Assembly: GCF_020463795.1 (NCBI RefSeq)
Contig: NZ_CP080025.1
Coordinates: 1,615,001 to 1,679,000, forward strand
Origin: Echinicola marina
GTDB lineage: Bacteria; Bacteroidota; Bacteroidia; Cytophagales; Cyclobacteriaceae
Direction of reading: 5' to 3'
Length of the DNA: 64,000 nucleotides
In this document: positions 26,675-36,463 of the stretch, piece by piece
Position numbering within the stretch: the stretch's first letter is position 1
How the letters are laid out: each line of letters begins with the position of its first letter
Program-made: the position numbers and the translations under genes
Notes under the pieces: generated by a model
Told to the model about the DNA's origin: nothing
The model's database searches: none
What the model saw: only the letters and a program-made list of their open reading frames with translations

Positions 26675-29203
26675 ATGAAGGATTCGAGAAGAGAATTTCT
26701 TAAAAAAGCGGCACTTTTAACTGGCGGTGCAGGCATATGGAGCGCTTTGCCAGCGTCCATTGAACGGGCCATGGCCATTTCTCCTGACCCGGGGACTACT
26801 TTTTATGATGCAGAACATGTGGTTTTGTTGATGCAGGAAAACAGGTCCTTTGATCATTGCTTTGGCACCCTAAAAGGGGTGCGTGGCTTTAATGATCCGA
26901 GGGCAATCAATCTGCCGGATAAAAATCCTGTTTGGTTGCAACCTGATAAAAATGGCAACCGCTTTGCCCCTTTTAGATTTGATATTAAAGATACCAAGGC
27001 TACTTGGATGAGGGATATTCCACATTCCTGGGAAAACCAAGTGGATGCCCGTAATGAGGGAAAATACAATGGCTGGATAGAAGCCAAAAGATCTGGCAGG
27101 AAGGAATTTAGGGATGTGCCTATGACCATGGGCTATTATAGCCGTGAGGACATCCCTTTTTACTATGCTTTAGCGGATGCTTTTACAGTTTGTGACCAGC
27201 ATTTTTGTGCTTCTTTGACAGGGACTACGACCAACAGAAATTATTTTTGGACAGGAAGGACCCATCCGGACGGCGCCAAGGCAAAGGTTCGAAATGGTGA
27301 AATGGGCTATAATAATGAAGTAAATTGGCCAACTTTCCCAGAGAGATTGGAAGACAATGGTATCTCTTGGAAGGTATATCAAAATGAGGTGAGTGTAGGA
27401 GCAGATGTGGAGGATTACTCCTTACTTTCCAATTTTACTGACAATAACCTGGAATGGTTCTCGCAGTTTGGCGTGCGTTTTAGTCCTGGTCATTATGATT
27501 ATCTGAAAAAGAGAGAAAAGAGTCTCCCTAAAGAGATCAAGGAACTGGAAAAGCAAATAAAACGTCCAAACGAAGACCAAGAGGATTTAGTTAAGAAATT
27601 AGCTGAGAAAAAGCAGGACCTTGCTCAATTAAAAACTTATATAAGCAAGTGGAATCCAAAGCAATTTGAAAAGCTTTCTCCAAGAGAGAAGAGCTTACAT
27701 GAAAAGGCTTTTGTGACCAATATTGGCGATCCCAATTATCATAAAGTAGAAACCTTGTCCTATACAGAGAATGGAGAGGCCAGAGAAACCAAGGTACCCA
27801 AAGGGGATATTTTACATCAATTCAGGAAAGATGTTAAAGAAGGTAAGCTACCTACGGTTTCTTGGGTGGTAGCTCCCCAAAAGTTCTCTGATCACCCTAG
27901 TGCTCCTTGGTATGGAGCTTGGTATGTGTCTGAGGTAATGGATATCCTGACCCAAAATCCGGAAGTTTGGAAAAAGACCATTTTTATTCTGAACTATGAC
28001 GAAAACGATGGGTATTTTGACCATGTGCCACCATTTGTAGCGCCTAATCCCAAAGATGCTGATAGTGGAAAAGTATCAGAAGGTTTGGATGTGACCGGTG
28101 AGTTTGTGACCAAAGAAGAAGAGTTAGCTGTGGGATTTAAGGATAGAGATGCCAGGACCAGCCCAGTAGGCCTAGGATATAGGGTTCCTTTGGTGATAGC
28201 CTCTCCATGGAGTCGTGGAGGCTGGGTGAATTCACAGGTTTGTGATATCACCTCTACGATTAAGTTTATGGAGAAATGGTTGTCCAAGAAAACGGGTAAG
28301 AAGGTGGAGGAGCCAAATATCAGTACTTGGAGAAGGGAAATTAGCGGTGACCTTACCTCCGTATTCAGACCTTATAATGGGGAAGACATCAATTTACCGG
28401 AGTGGTTAGACAGAAACCAGCATGTGCAGCAGATATTCAATGCCCAGTTTAAGGACTTACCCAAAAACTTTGCTACCCTTTCAGAGGAAGAAGCCAGGGA
28501 AGTTGGGAAAAATCCTGAGGGCAGTGATATTTTGCCAAAGCAAGAGCAGGGAACAAAGCCTTCCAATGCTCTAAAATATGAGCTATATGCTGATGGGAAA
28601 TTGAGTAAAGACGGGAAGCATTTTGTTATTCGGTTTAAGGCTGCCCAAGAACTGTTTGGAGAGGAAGCTTTAGGTGCTCCATTTAATGTATATGCTCCCG
28701 GCAATTATTGGGATAAGGAAAAAGCAGCCTTTGAGCCAGTGAGAACCTGGGCATTTGCGGTGAAATCTGGTGATGAATTGGAATATCAGTGGCCACTGGA
28801 GGCTTTTGAGGCAGGTGAGTATCACCTGAGGGTTTATGGGCCTAATGGATATTACAGAGAGTTTATGGGCAATGCCCAAGGACCAAGAGTGAGCATCAGT
28901 TGTGAACCTATCAAAAAACGAAAGGAAATCACAGACAGTCTTAAAATCACCGTAAATAACATCAGTGGGCTACAATCGCTGAACTTAAGACTGGCGGATG
29001 ATTCTTATCAGAAACTGGAGAAAACCTTCACTGTTCAGCCTGACTCATCAGAAAGCTTCACTTTGGATATTTCCAAGAACCAAGGCTGGTATGACTTTAA
29101 ACTTGATGTACCGGGCTTGGATAATTTCGGAATTCGGTATGCAGGAAGATTGGAGACAGGCAAGGATAGTATTTCTGATCCACTAATGGGAAGAGTAATT
29201 TAG
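26675..29203 (+). CDS. Phosphocholine-specific phospholipase C, Tat-exported
   Basis: An 842-residue phosphoesterase. The N-terminus SRREFLKKAALLTGG is a twin-arginine signal. VVLLMQENRSFDHCFGTLKG is the hallmark of the non-zinc, acid-phosphatase-like phospholipase C family. LSFNYDENDGYFDHVPPF-type metal motif is present as LNYDENDGYFDHVPPF near residue 440. A coiled-coil insert lies around residues 280-330 (KEIKELEKQIK). Two C-terminal DUF756 domains follow residue about 620. The enzyme removes phosphocholine from lipids in the periplasm or outside. It lies just after the SusC/SusD pair but behind a terminator, so coordinated regulation is only possible, not shown. Confidence 0.9.
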   Translation: MKDSRREFLKKAALLTGGAGIWSALPASIERAMAISPDPGTTFYDAEHVVLLMQENRSFDHCFGTLKGVRGFNDPRAINLPDKNPVWLQPDKNGNRFAPFRFDIKDTKATWMRDIPHSWENQVDARNEGKYNGWIEAKRSGRKEFRDVPMTMGYYSREDIPFYYALADAFTVCDQHFCASLTGTTTNRNYFWTGRTHPDGAKAKVRNGEMGYNNEVNWPTFPERLEDNGISWKVYQNEVSVGADVEDYSLLSNFTDNNLEWFSQFGVRFSPGHYDYLKKREKSLPKEIKELEKQIKRPNEDQEDLVKKLAEKKQDLAQLKTYISKWNPKQFEKLSPREKSLHEKAFVTNIGDPNYHKVETLSYTENGEARETKVPKGDILHQFRKDVKEGKLPTVSWVVAPQKFSDHPSAPWYGAWYVSEVMDILTQNPEVWKKTIFILNYDENDGYFDHVPPFVAPNPKDADSGKVSEGLDVTGEFVTKEEELAVGFKDRDARTSPVGLGYRVPLVIASPWSRGGWVNSQVCDITSTIKFMEKWLSKKTGKKVEEPNISTWRREISGDLTSVFRPYNGEDINLPEWLDRNQHVQQIFNAQFKDLPKNFATLSEEEAREVGKNPEGSDILPKQEQGTKPSNALKYELYADGKLSKDGKHFVIRFKAAQELFGEEALGAPFNVYAPGNYWDKEKAAFEPVRTWAFAVKSGDELEYQWPLEAFEAGEYHLRVYGPNGYYREFMGNAQGPRVSISCEPIKKRKEITDSLKITVNNISGLQSLNLRLADDSYQKLEKTFTVQPDSSESFTLDISKNQGWYDFKLDVPGLDNFGIRYAGRLETGKDSISDPLMGRVI

Positions 29204-29226
29204 TAGCTAGTCAATATATTGGGTCT

Positions 29227-29262
29227 TGAGTATTGGACAGTGTCAATTGTTCTCAATACTCA
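29227..29262 (+). terminator. Hairpin after the phospholipase C gene, possible weak terminator
   Basis: A 9-bp stem, TGAGTATTG (29227-29235) with CAATACTCA (29254-29262), and an 18-base loop. No T-run follows, so it may act only in RNA stability. Confidence 0.4.
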
Positions 29263-29292
29263 GGACTAATATAGCATTCCATCAGAATTCCC

Positions 29293-29300
29293 TACATTTG
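29293..29300 (+). promoter_or_regulatory. Promoter -7 box of the RidA gene
   Basis: TACATTTG fits TAnnTTTG exactly and lies 17 bases before the RidA ATG at 29318, so a short leader is expected. Confidence 0.45.
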
Positions 29301-29317
29301 GGATAAAATTTTAGAAA

Positions 29318-29701
29318 ATGGCAAATAAGATTATTTATTCAAAGGAAGCTCCAGCACCAATAGGGCCTTATAGTCAGGCGGTTCAAGCTGGCAATACACT
29401 GTTTGTATCTGGCCAAATTGCGCTTGATGCGGCAACAGGTGAGTTGATCAACGAAAACATCACAGAGGAAACCCATGCAGTCATGAAAAATCTGGATGCA
29501 ATACTGACGGAATCTGGCTATAGTTTTGGTGATGTCGTAAAATGTTCTATTTTTATTAAGAACATGGATGATTTTGGTACCATTAATGAAGCTTATGGTC
29601 AATACTTCAAGTCCAACCCGCCGGCTAGGGAGACTGTGGAGGTAAGTAGATTACCCAAAGACGTACAGGTAGAAATCTCCTGTATTGCAATAAAATCTTA
29701 A
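29318..29701 (+). CDS. ridA: RidA-family enamine/imine deaminase
   Basis: A 127-residue member of the YjgF/YER057c/UK114 family. APAPIGPYSQAV at the N-terminus, SGQIALDAATGEL, and the C-terminal NPPARETVEVSRLPKDVQVEISC with the substrate-binding Arg are typical. It hydrolyses reactive 2-aminoacrylate and related imines released by PLP enzymes, in the cytoplasm as a trimer. It has its own promoter box at 29293-29300. The unknown membrane protein gene follows after 23 bases. Confidence 0.93.
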   Translation: MANKIIYSKEAPAPIGPYSQAVQAGNTLFVSGQIALDAATGELINENITEETHAVMKNLDAILTESGYSFGDVVKCSIFIKNMDDFGTINEAYGQYFKSNPPARETVEVSRLPKDVQVEISCIAIKS

Positions 29702-29724
29702 ATAACCTGAGGAGGCAGGAATAA

Positions 29725-30216
29725 ATGTTCCAGTACTTGCCCCGCCATACAGAAGTGTTGGTTTCCTCCCTAACTTGTGAGGAAGTCATCACTCGTTTAC
29801 ATACTGTAACCCAAGAAGTAGATTATCTTTCCCAAACATCATTAGAGTCTATTGATGGGCAAATTTTTAATGGTAGCATTAAGGAAGATTCTTTCAGGCT
29901 TTCCAAGGTACTGACCAAGGCGGATAGCTTTATTCCTTTAATCAAAGGGAAAATAGAGCCTACCGGTTCAGGTTGTATTATATTTTTGGATTTTAGCCTA
30001 TTTCCAGGCTCTGCATTTTTTATCATATTTTGGTCGGTGATCACCTTGGCCATGGGGATCTTTTTTGTATTTGCAGCCGATAGGCCTTTATTGGCCATAC
30101 TGAGTTTGGCTGTAGGTTTGGGGAATATCCTTTTTGCCTGGTCATATTTTAAGCGCAAGGTAAAAGAGTCCCAGAAAATTTTTCACGAAATGCTGAGTTT
30201 GCAAAAAAACAGTTGA
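29725..30216 (+). CDS. Uncharacterised protein with two C-terminal membrane segments
   Basis: A 163-residue protein I do not recognise. Residues 1-95 are polar, with TCEEVITRLHTVTQEVD that could form an amphipathic helix. Two membrane helices are predicted at about 97-117 and 121-142, with a lysine-rich tail at the end. A glycine-rich turn at GKIEPTGSGC precedes the first helix. It has no signal peptide. It lies 23 bases after the RidA gene and may be co-transcribed. The gene-free 255 bases behind it show no terminator. Confidence 0.7.
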   Translation: MFQYLPRHTEVLVSSLTCEEVITRLHTVTQEVDYLSQTSLESIDGQIFNGSIKEDSFRLSKVLTKADSFIPLIKGKIEPTGSGCIIFLDFSLFPGSAFFIIFWSVITLAMGIFFVFAADRPLLAILSLAVGLGNILFAWSYFKRKVKESQKIFHEMLSLQKNS

Positions 30217-30471
30217 TTTTAAAGGACAAAATTACCCTTCATTTATGGTTTTTGAGCCTCAGGTAGTAATTTAGGGGCACCGTAAACAGGCCGCTGCTTG
30301 AAATGTAACTTGCTGCTCAGTTTTAGGATTTTTGATTAGAATCAATGCTTACTAAATCCCTGAAACTGGAGATGATAAAAGCTTAATCAGAACGATGATT
30401 TTGGAATTTGAGGTTCTCCCGAAACTAGTTTGGGACAGACTTTATGATTGTTAAAAACAAATTATTAACTC

Positions 30472-31872
30472 ATGAAATATAGAATAGAAAAAGACACCAT
30501 GGGTCCGGTGGAAGTCCCTGCGGACAAATACTGGGGAGCGCAGACCCAAAGATCCATCAATAACTTTAAAATTGGTGGTGAGCGTAACCGAATGCCTTTA
30601 GAAATTACCCATGCCTTTGCCATCCTTAAGAAGTCAGCAGCCCTGACCAATGCTGATTTGGGTGTTTTGGCTCCAGAAAAGGCAGACATTATCGCCAAGG
30701 TTTGTGATGAGATTTTGGAAGGTAAGCTGGATGATCAGTTTCCATTGGTAATCTGGCAAACGGGCTCTGGTACCCAATCCAATATGAATGCCAATGAGGT
30801 GATTGCCTACAGAGGCCATGTTTTGCAAGGAGGTACCCTGGAGGATGAGAAAAAGACCATCCACCCAAATGATGACGTGAACAAGTCACAGTCTTCCAAT
30901 GACACCTTCCCAACAGCCATGCACATTGCGGCCTATAAAATGGTGGTAGAGACAACCATTCCTGGTGTTGAGAAGTTAAGGGACACCCTTAAAAGCAAGT
31001 CTGAGCAATTTATGGATGTGGTAAAAATCGGCCGTACGCACTTTATGGATGCGACTCCATTGACCTTGGGACAGGAATTCTCCGGATATGTTGCCCAGTT
31101 GGATCATGGTGTAAGGGCCTTGAAAAACACATTGGCCCACCTTTCCGAATTAGCCCTTGGTGGAACTGCAGTAGGAACTGGCTTGAATACGCCAAAAGGC
31201 TATGCTGAGTTGGTAGCCAAGAAAATAGCAGAATTCTCTGGCCAGCCATTTATCACCGCACCCAACAAATTTGAATCCCTAGCGGCACATGATGCCATCG
31301 TGGAAACGCACGGTGCTTTGAAGCAATTGGCAGTAAGCTTGATGAAGATTGCCAATGATATCAGAATGTTATCATCAGGTCCTAGATCTGGAATTGGGGA
31401 AATCCTCATTCCTGAGAATGAACCAGGTTCTTCTATCATGCCAGGAAAAGTTAACCCTACCCAAGCTGAGGCGATGACCATGGTTTGTGCTCAAGTAATT
31501 GGAAATGATACAGCTGTATCTGTGGGAGGCTCTAATGGACATTTTGAGCTTAACGTGTTCAAGCCAATGATGATCCATAACCTTTTGACTTCAGCAAGAT
31601 TGCTAGGTGATGCTTGTGTTTCTTTCCATGATAACTGTGTGATTGGTATTGAGCCTAACAGGCCATTTATCAAGAAACACTTAGAAAACTCCCTGATGTT
31701 GGTAACTGCCTTGAATACACATATTGGTTATGAAAATGCGGCGGCCATTGCCAAGAAAGCGCATAAGGAAGGTACTAGCTTAAGAGAAGCTGCTCTGGCT
31801 TTGGGCTTATTGACCAACGAACAGTTTGATGAGTGGGTGAAACCTGAAGATATGATCGGGAGTTTGAAGTAA
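30472..31872 (+). CDS. fumC: Class II fumarate hydratase
   Basis: A 466-residue tetrameric, iron-independent enzyme of the TCA cycle that interconverts fumarate and malate. [14 protein letters not shown] (residue about 100), [21 protein letters not shown] and the family signature [13 protein letters not shown] near residue 319 are all present. The N-terminus [25 protein letters not shown] (ends given) is canonical. It is a single-gene unit, followed by a terminator at 31937-31983. Confidence 0.96.
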   Translation: MKYRIEKDTMGPVEVPADKYWGAQTQRSINNFKIGGERNRMPLEITHAFAILKKSAALTNADLGVLAPEKADIIAKVCDEILEGKLDDQFPLVIWQTGSGTQSNMNANEVIAYRGHVLQGGTLEDEKKTIHPNDDVNKSQSSNDTFPTAMHIAAYKMVVETTIPGVEKLRDTLKSKSEQFMDVVKIGRTHFMDATPLTLGQEFSGYVAQLDHGVRALKNTLAHLSELALGGTAVGTGLNTPKGYAELVAKKIAEFSGQPFITAPNKFESLAAHDAIVETHGALKQLAVSLMKIANDIRMLSSGPRSGIGEILIPENEPGSSIMPGKVNPTQAEAMTMVCAQVIGNDTAVSVGGSNGHFELNVFKPMMIHNLLTSARLLGDACVSFHDNCVIGIEPNRPFIKKHLENSLMLVTALNTHIGYENAAAIAKKAHKEGTSLREAALALGLLTNEQFDEWVKPEDMIGSLK

Positions 31873-31936
31873 TTAGTTTTTGATTAATCTTCAAAGACCG
31901 ATATTTTAACTTTATTTTATCCAAATTTTAAAAGGG

Positions 31937-31983
31937 GAAGTATATTTCGTATTTTACATGAAATATGCTTCTTCTTTTTTTGT
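31937..31983 (+). terminator. Rho-independent terminator of fumC
   Basis: A 12-bp stem, GAAGTATATTTC (31937-31948) with GAAATATGCTTC (31960-31971) and one wobble pair, followed by a T-rich tract. Confidence 0.75.
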
Positions 31984-32008
31984 TTAAACTAAATTATTAT
32001 TGGAGGAT

Positions 32009-32632
32009 ATGGTTTCGAAATACCTTTTAGGATCATGCTTAATGGTGACGCTTTTGGTGTCAAATATTACAAATGCTTTGGCTCAATTATCGAAAGATGA
32101 GAAAAAAGCATTGAAGAAAGAATTGAAACGCATGACCCCGGAGCAGCTTCGACAGATGCAGGAAATGCAGCAGGAGCAAAAGGTAAATATCCTAGAGCTG
32201 GAAAAGGAAAATGAAAGCCTCAAAAAAGACTTGGCAAGCAAGTCCCAAGACCTTTCTATTCTTCAGAAACGGCATGAAGAGCTGGAAGAAAAGTATACCA
32301 GTGCCATGATGGAAGATGCCCATGAAGAACTGCATGGAGCACCGGAAAAGCTGGAAGGTGAATGGAGTAAGGGGGTGGTTTTTCGGGTGCAAATTGGGGC
32401 CTTGACCGAGCAGGAGTATGATAAAGAAATTCCCTCAAATTTCACTATGGATGTGGAAGAAAAAGGGGATTTGAAACGCATGCTCCTGGGTTATTATAGA
32501 GACTACGATGAAGCCAATACTTTTAAGAAGCTGATGCGCAAACTTGGGATCAGTACGGCATGGATAGTGCCCTATAAGGACGGTGAAAGGGTTCCCTTAA
32601 AAGAAGTCCTGGATAAGGTGGTGAATAAGTGA
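32009..32632 (+). CDS. Exported coiled-coil protein with SPOR-like C-terminus
   Basis: A 207-residue protein. I start at the ATG at 32009; an in-frame TTG at 32000 is also possible. Residues 1-29 form a signal peptide ending in ALA-Q. A coiled coil of about 35-105 follows (EKKALKKELKRM and KVNILELEKENESLKKDL). The C-terminal part FRVQIGALTEQEYDKEI, then GDLKRMLLGYYRDYDEANTFKKLM resembles an SPOR domain, which binds peptidoglycan at septa. It likely acts in the periplasm. The function is unassigned. Its 3' end is five bases from the convergent cyclophilin gene. Confidence 0.72.
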   Translation: MVSKYLLGSCLMVTLLVSNITNALAQLSKDEKKALKKELKRMTPEQLRQMQEMQQEQKVNILELEKENESLKKDLASKSQDLSILQKRHEELEEKYTSAMMEDAHEELHGAPEKLEGEWSKGVVFRVQIGALTEQEYDKEIPSNFTMDVEEKGDLKRMLLGYYRDYDEANTFKKLMRKLGISTAWIVPYKDGERVPLKEVLDKVVNK

Positions 32633-32637
32633 TCGTT

Positions 32638-33228
32638 CTAATTTAATTCAAATTCATAACCATTTTTCTCTAGCTCTTCAGCAGTCATTTGGATGACATT
32701 GACCTCCATATTTACATCCTCAAAAGGTGTATCGGTGGAATCTGTTTTAACCGTGGCAATGGCATCCAATACATCTAGTCCCTTAAATACTTGCCCAAAA
32801 ACAGTATAATTCCCGTCCAGCCTTTCAATACCATCTTTGTCATGGACAATATAAATCTGGCAACCTGCAGATAGTTTTTCCGGATTATCATCCCTGCCTG
32901 CACCTACCGCACCATATACATGTTTAATGCCATCGACAAATTCCGGCTCTAGCAGATAAGGAGAATCCCCAAAACCTTCTGGAGTGTCAGGACAACCTCC
33001 CTGAATTACAAATCCCTCTATTACCCTATTGAAAGTTAAGGAATCCCAATAGTGTGCATTGGCTAGTTCTATAAAGCTTTCTTTATGGATCGGGGTTTCC
33101 TCATAAAGCCAGAATAACATTTCTCCTTTGGGTGTTATCACCTGACCGATAGGGTAAGTCTGAGAAGATTTTGAGCTACAGGAAAGCATCAACAGTGAAA
33201 GGCATAAAAGGGTGAAGGTGTTTCTCAT
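32638..33228 (-). CDS. Cyclophilin-type peptidyl-prolyl isomerase lipoprotein
   Basis: A 196-residue lipoprotein with lipobox MLSC. The cyclophilin fold is present: TFNRVIEGFVIQGG keeps the catalytic Arg, Phe and Gln. YTVFGQVFKGLDVLDAIA is the C-terminal signature. It should isomerise prolyl bonds of exported proteins in the periplasm, beside the FKBP-type lipoproteins at 3.8-5.9 kb. It lies 10 bases after the YcxB-like gene (3' end at 33239) on the same strand. Confidence 0.9.
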   Translation of the reverse strand: MRNTFTLLCLSLLMLSCSSKSSQTYPIGQVITPKGEMLFWLYEETPIHKESFIELANAHYWDSLTFNRVIEGFVIQGGCPDTPEGFGDSPYLLEPEFVDGIKHVYGAVGAGRDDNPEKLSAGCQIYIVHDKDGIERLDGNYTVFGQVFKGLDVLDAIATVKTDSTDTPFEDVNMEVNVIQMTAEELEKNGYEFELN

Positions 33229-33238
33229 TAGTTTTGAT

Positions 33239-33712
33239 TTATGGTTTGGTGAATTTTTCAGTTGTTAATAATTCGAATTTTTCAAAGTCTTCAATAGAGT
33301 TAAAAGAATCCTTTTTCAAAAATAGAAACTGGTTGCTTGAAATATAAAGTAACCAATAATTGGGACGTTTTTTGATTTCCAAGATTTGATCCCAAGGAAC
33401 CTCACTATAATTTCCATTGGACATAGACAAACTGATCTTTTCCTCTGAAAATGTCATGCTCATTTCATTAAATAGGCTGGCATTTTTCGAAGATTTTACC
33501 CAATAGAATAAATGAAGAAAGATTAGCGGAGGAAAGGTCAATCCAAAAATTACTAGGGCAGAAGAGAATTTATCATCTCCAAAGCTGTTAAGGTTTGAAA
33601 GCCCTATAATAAAGGAAATCAGATAAAGCCACCAGAATTTTTTGAGCCGGTTAGTAGCGATTATTTCAAAAAATTCCCTTTCTGAAAGGGAAAAGTTTTT
33701 CGTTTTGATCAT
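33239..33712 (-). CDS. YcxB-like membrane protein
   Basis: A 157-residue protein. The ATG at 33712 (MIKTKNFSLSEREFFEII) is chosen over one at 33757 that adds a non-coding-like stretch. Two membrane helices lie near residues 25-45 and 55-75. The C-terminal domain (MTFSEEKISLSMSNGNYSEVPWDQI, ends given) matches the YcxB/PH-like cytoplasmic domain that follows a two-helix anchor. No function is established. It precedes the cyclophilin lipoprotein gene by 10 bases. Confidence 0.75.
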   Translation of the reverse strand: MIKTKNFSLSEREFFEIIATNRLKKFWWLYLISFIIGLSNLNSFGDDKFSSALVIFGLTFPPLIFLHLFYWVKSSKNASLFNEMSMTFSEEKISLSMSNGNYSEVPWDQILEIKKRPNYWLLYISSNQFLFLKKDSFNSIEDFEKFELLTTEKFTKP

Positions 33713-33956
33713 ATCATAGCAATTAAGGGGTAAAAAATGGTAGCTTAAACTTAACAAAAATAGTTTTATCCCAGCGGTTCGTTTGGTGTAATTTGTACTG
33801 AGCTAAAATATGATTGTATTATTTAGAAGTAATATCCATTAAATTGTGAGCTCAATGGCTTAGACACAGGGACTTAGTGTGTGTAAAGGTTTTTGTAGGG
33901 AAATAATTGCAGATTTTTTTAATAAAGAAGCAGTTTAGTTTAGTAATTTAGGCGAC

Positions 33957-35726
33957 ATGGAGTTTAGGTGGGAAATAAAAAGTAAAGCAGATCAAGAAAC
34001 CGTTCAATCCCTTAGCAGTGAAATCAATGTCAATCCGACATTGGCCAATCTTCTGGTCAATCGTGGAGTAGTTGATTTTCAGGAAGCTAAAGATTTTTTT
34101 AGGCCGGATTTGGACAAGATCCACTCTCCATTTCTGATGAAGGACATGGGCAAGGCAGTGGAGAGAATGGTGGAAGCAGTGAATAAGGAGGAAAAAATCC
34201 TGGTCTATGGGGATTATGATGTGGATGGGACCACTGCAGTGGCACTGTTTTATGGTTTTCTTAAGGAATTTTATTCACATGTAGATTTCTATATTCCGGA
34301 TAGGTATCAAGAAGGTTATGGAGTTTCTGAGAGAGGGATTCGTTTTGCTGCAGAAAATGATTTTAAACTTATCGTATCCCTGGACTGTGGAATCAAAGCT
34401 ATTGAGAAAGTAGCTTTGGCCAATAGTCTGGGAATAGATTTTATTATCTGTGATCACCATACACCGGGAGAGGAATTGCCGGCAGCATTGGCCGTCCTGG
34501 ATCCCAAAAGAGCCGATTGTGAATATCCTTATAAGGAATTAAGTGGGTGTGGAGTGGGATTTAAATTGATCCAGGCTTTTACTGAGCGGACAGGGAAAAA
34601 CGCCAGTCACCTTTTTGGCCTTTTGGATTTGGTAGCGGTAAGTATTGCTGCGGATATTGTGCCCATTTCAGGTGAAAACCGGATTTTGGCCCATTATGGA
34701 TTGGAAAGGTTAAATAATAACCCTCGTCCAGGTCTAATGGCTTTGATACTGGCAGGAAAAGGGCAGCGTAGTCTGAAAGAACTGCAGGAAAATAGACAGT
34801 TGCTGCACCGGGAAATGCTTCAGTTGAAATCTGATAAGGACATAGAAATTTCGGATATCGTATTTAGGATAGGCCCGAGGATCAATGCCTCTGGAAGACT
34901 GGAACATGCCAAGGCATCGGTGGAATTGCTCAACTCCAAGGATATCCATGATGCCCTTGAACGCGCTGAAATGGTGGAAGATGTCAATGCCGCCAGAAAG
35001 AACTTTGATGAAAACATCACCAAAGAGGCCATTCAGATGATTGAAGATAGGGAGCAGATAAAGCCCTATAAAAGCACTGTACTCTATAAAGAGGATTGGC
35101 ATAAGGGAGTGATAGGAATCGTAGCTTCCAGGTGTATTGAACAATACTACAGACCAACCATCATATTGACCGAATCCAATAATAAGGCCACTGGTAGTGC
35201 ACGCTCGGTATTTGATTTTAATATTTATGAAGCTATTAGTGAGTGTAGTGATTTATTAGAGCAATTTGGAGGCCATAAATATGCGGCAGGTTTGACCATG
35301 GAGTTGGATAATGTGCCTGCGTTTCAGGAGAAATTTGAGGAGGTGGTCAGTAGAAGAATTTCTGATATTCATACCAAGCCGGTTTTGGAGGTGGATGATG
35401 AGCTTGAACTGGACCAAGTCAATTATAAATTTTACAATATATTGCGTCAAATGGCGCCTTTTGGGCCTGGAAATCCTGAGCCGGTTTTTTGTGCCAACCA
35501 AGTGTATGCACAGAATATAAAGGTGCTGAAGGACAAACATTTAAAATTTGAAATTGTACAAGATGGACAAGTCACTACGCCTGTTTGTATTGCCTTTGGC
35601 TTTGCCACCTATTATGAAATGCTCAGAAGTAAAATGCGTTTCAATATAGCATTTGAAGTAAGGGAAAATACTTTTAGGAATACCAGTAGTTTGCAGCTGT
35701 ACGTTAAGGACATAAAATTCGATTGA
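33957..35726 (+). CDS. recJ: Single-stranded-DNA-specific exonuclease RecJ
   Basis: A 589-residue 5'-3' exonuclease acting in recombination and repair in the cytoplasm. The DHH domain shows VYGDYDVDGTTAVALF, SLDCGIKAIEKV and CDHHTPGEELP. The DHHA1 domain near residue 400 has QFGGHKYAAGLTM. The OB domain at the C-terminus holds FCANQVYAQNIKVLKDKHLKF (ends given). It leads the recJ-lptB-GH3 group, with lptB two bases downstream. Confidence 0.95.
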   Translation: MEFRWEIKSKADQETVQSLSSEINVNPTLANLLVNRGVVDFQEAKDFFRPDLDKIHSPFLMKDMGKAVERMVEAVNKEEKILVYGDYDVDGTTAVALFYGFLKEFYSHVDFYIPDRYQEGYGVSERGIRFAAENDFKLIVSLDCGIKAIEKVALANSLGIDFIICDHHTPGEELPAALAVLDPKRADCEYPYKELSGCGVGFKLIQAFTERTGKNASHLFGLLDLVAVSIAADIVPISGENRILAHYGLERLNNNPRPGLMALILAGKGQRSLKELQENRQLLHREMLQLKSDKDIEISDIVFRIGPRINASGRLEHAKASVELLNSKDIHDALERAEMVEDVNAARKNFDENITKEAIQMIEDREQIKPYKSTVLYKEDWHKGVIGIVASRCIEQYYRPTIILTESNNKATGSARSVFDFNIYEAISECSDLLEQFGGHKYAAGLTMELDNVPAFQEKFEEVVSRRISDIHTKPVLEVDDELELDQVNYKFYNILRQMAPFGPGNPEPVFCANQVYAQNIKVLKDKHLKFEIVQDGQVTTPVCIAFGFATYYEMLRSKMRFNIAFEVRENTFRNTSSLQLYVKDIKFD

Positions 35727-35727
35727 A

Positions 35728-36459
35728 ATGAAACTAAAAGGTGACAACCTGATCAAGATCTATAAAGGCCGCAAGGTGGTGAACAATATTTCCGTGGAAG
35801 TAGAACAAGGGGAAATTGTTGGGTTGTTGGGGCCAAATGGTGCTGGAAAAACCACCTCATTTTATATGATTGTGGGACTTATCAAGCCTAATAGTGGGAA
35901 AGTCTTTTTAGATCAAGAGGAAATTACTCCCTTACCCATGTACCGCCGTGCGAAGAGGGGCATAGGTTACCTTGCCCAAGAAGCATCGGTTTTTAGAAAA
36001 TTATCCGTTGAGGAAAATATCATGGCGGTGCTGGAAATGACTGATCTCCCCAAAGCAGCCCAAAAGGAGAAGATGGAGGAATTATTGGAGGAGTTCAGCC
36101 TTACGCATGTCCGTAAAAATCTGGGGATGGTGCTTTCTGGAGGAGAGCGAAGAAGAACGGAAATTGCTAGGGCTTTGGCTGTGGATCCTAATTTCGTGTT
36201 GTTGGATGAACCTTTTGCGGGCGTGGATCCCATTGCTGTGGAAGAAATTCAAACCATTGTTGCCAAGTTGAAAAATAAAAACATCGGGATTTTGATCACC
36301 GATCATAATGTGAATGAAACATTATCCATTACGGATCGGGCATACCTCATGTTTGAAGGGAAGTTGCTTAAAGCGGGTACTGCAGAAGAGCTAGCCGCTG
36401 ATGAACAGGTTCGAAAAGTATACCTCGGTAAGAATTTTGAGCTAAAACGTAAGATTTGA
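35728..36459 (+). CDS. lptB: LPS export ABC transporter ATPase LptB
   Basis: A 243-residue cytoplasmic ATPase that powers extraction of lipopolysaccharide from the inner membrane by LptFG. The Walker A GLLGPNGAGKTTSFYMIVG is near residue 33, the LSGGERRR signature near 137 with the family-specific RRR, and Walker B VLLDEPFAGVDP near 158. LptA/LptC/FG genes are not here. It starts two bases after the recJ stop and is followed by the GH3 gene after four bases. Confidence 0.95.
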   Translation: MKLKGDNLIKIYKGRKVVNNISVEVEQGEIVGLLGPNGAGKTTSFYMIVGLIKPNSGKVFLDQEEITPLPMYRRAKRGIGYLAQEASVFRKLSVEENIMAVLEMTDLPKAAQKEKMEELLEEFSLTHVRKNLGMVLSGGERRRTEIARALAVDPNFVLLDEPFAGVDPIAVEEIQTIVAKLKNKNIGILITDHNVNETLSITDRAYLMFEGKLLKAGTAEELAADEQVRKVYLGKNFELKRKI

Positions 36460-36463
36460 TTTT

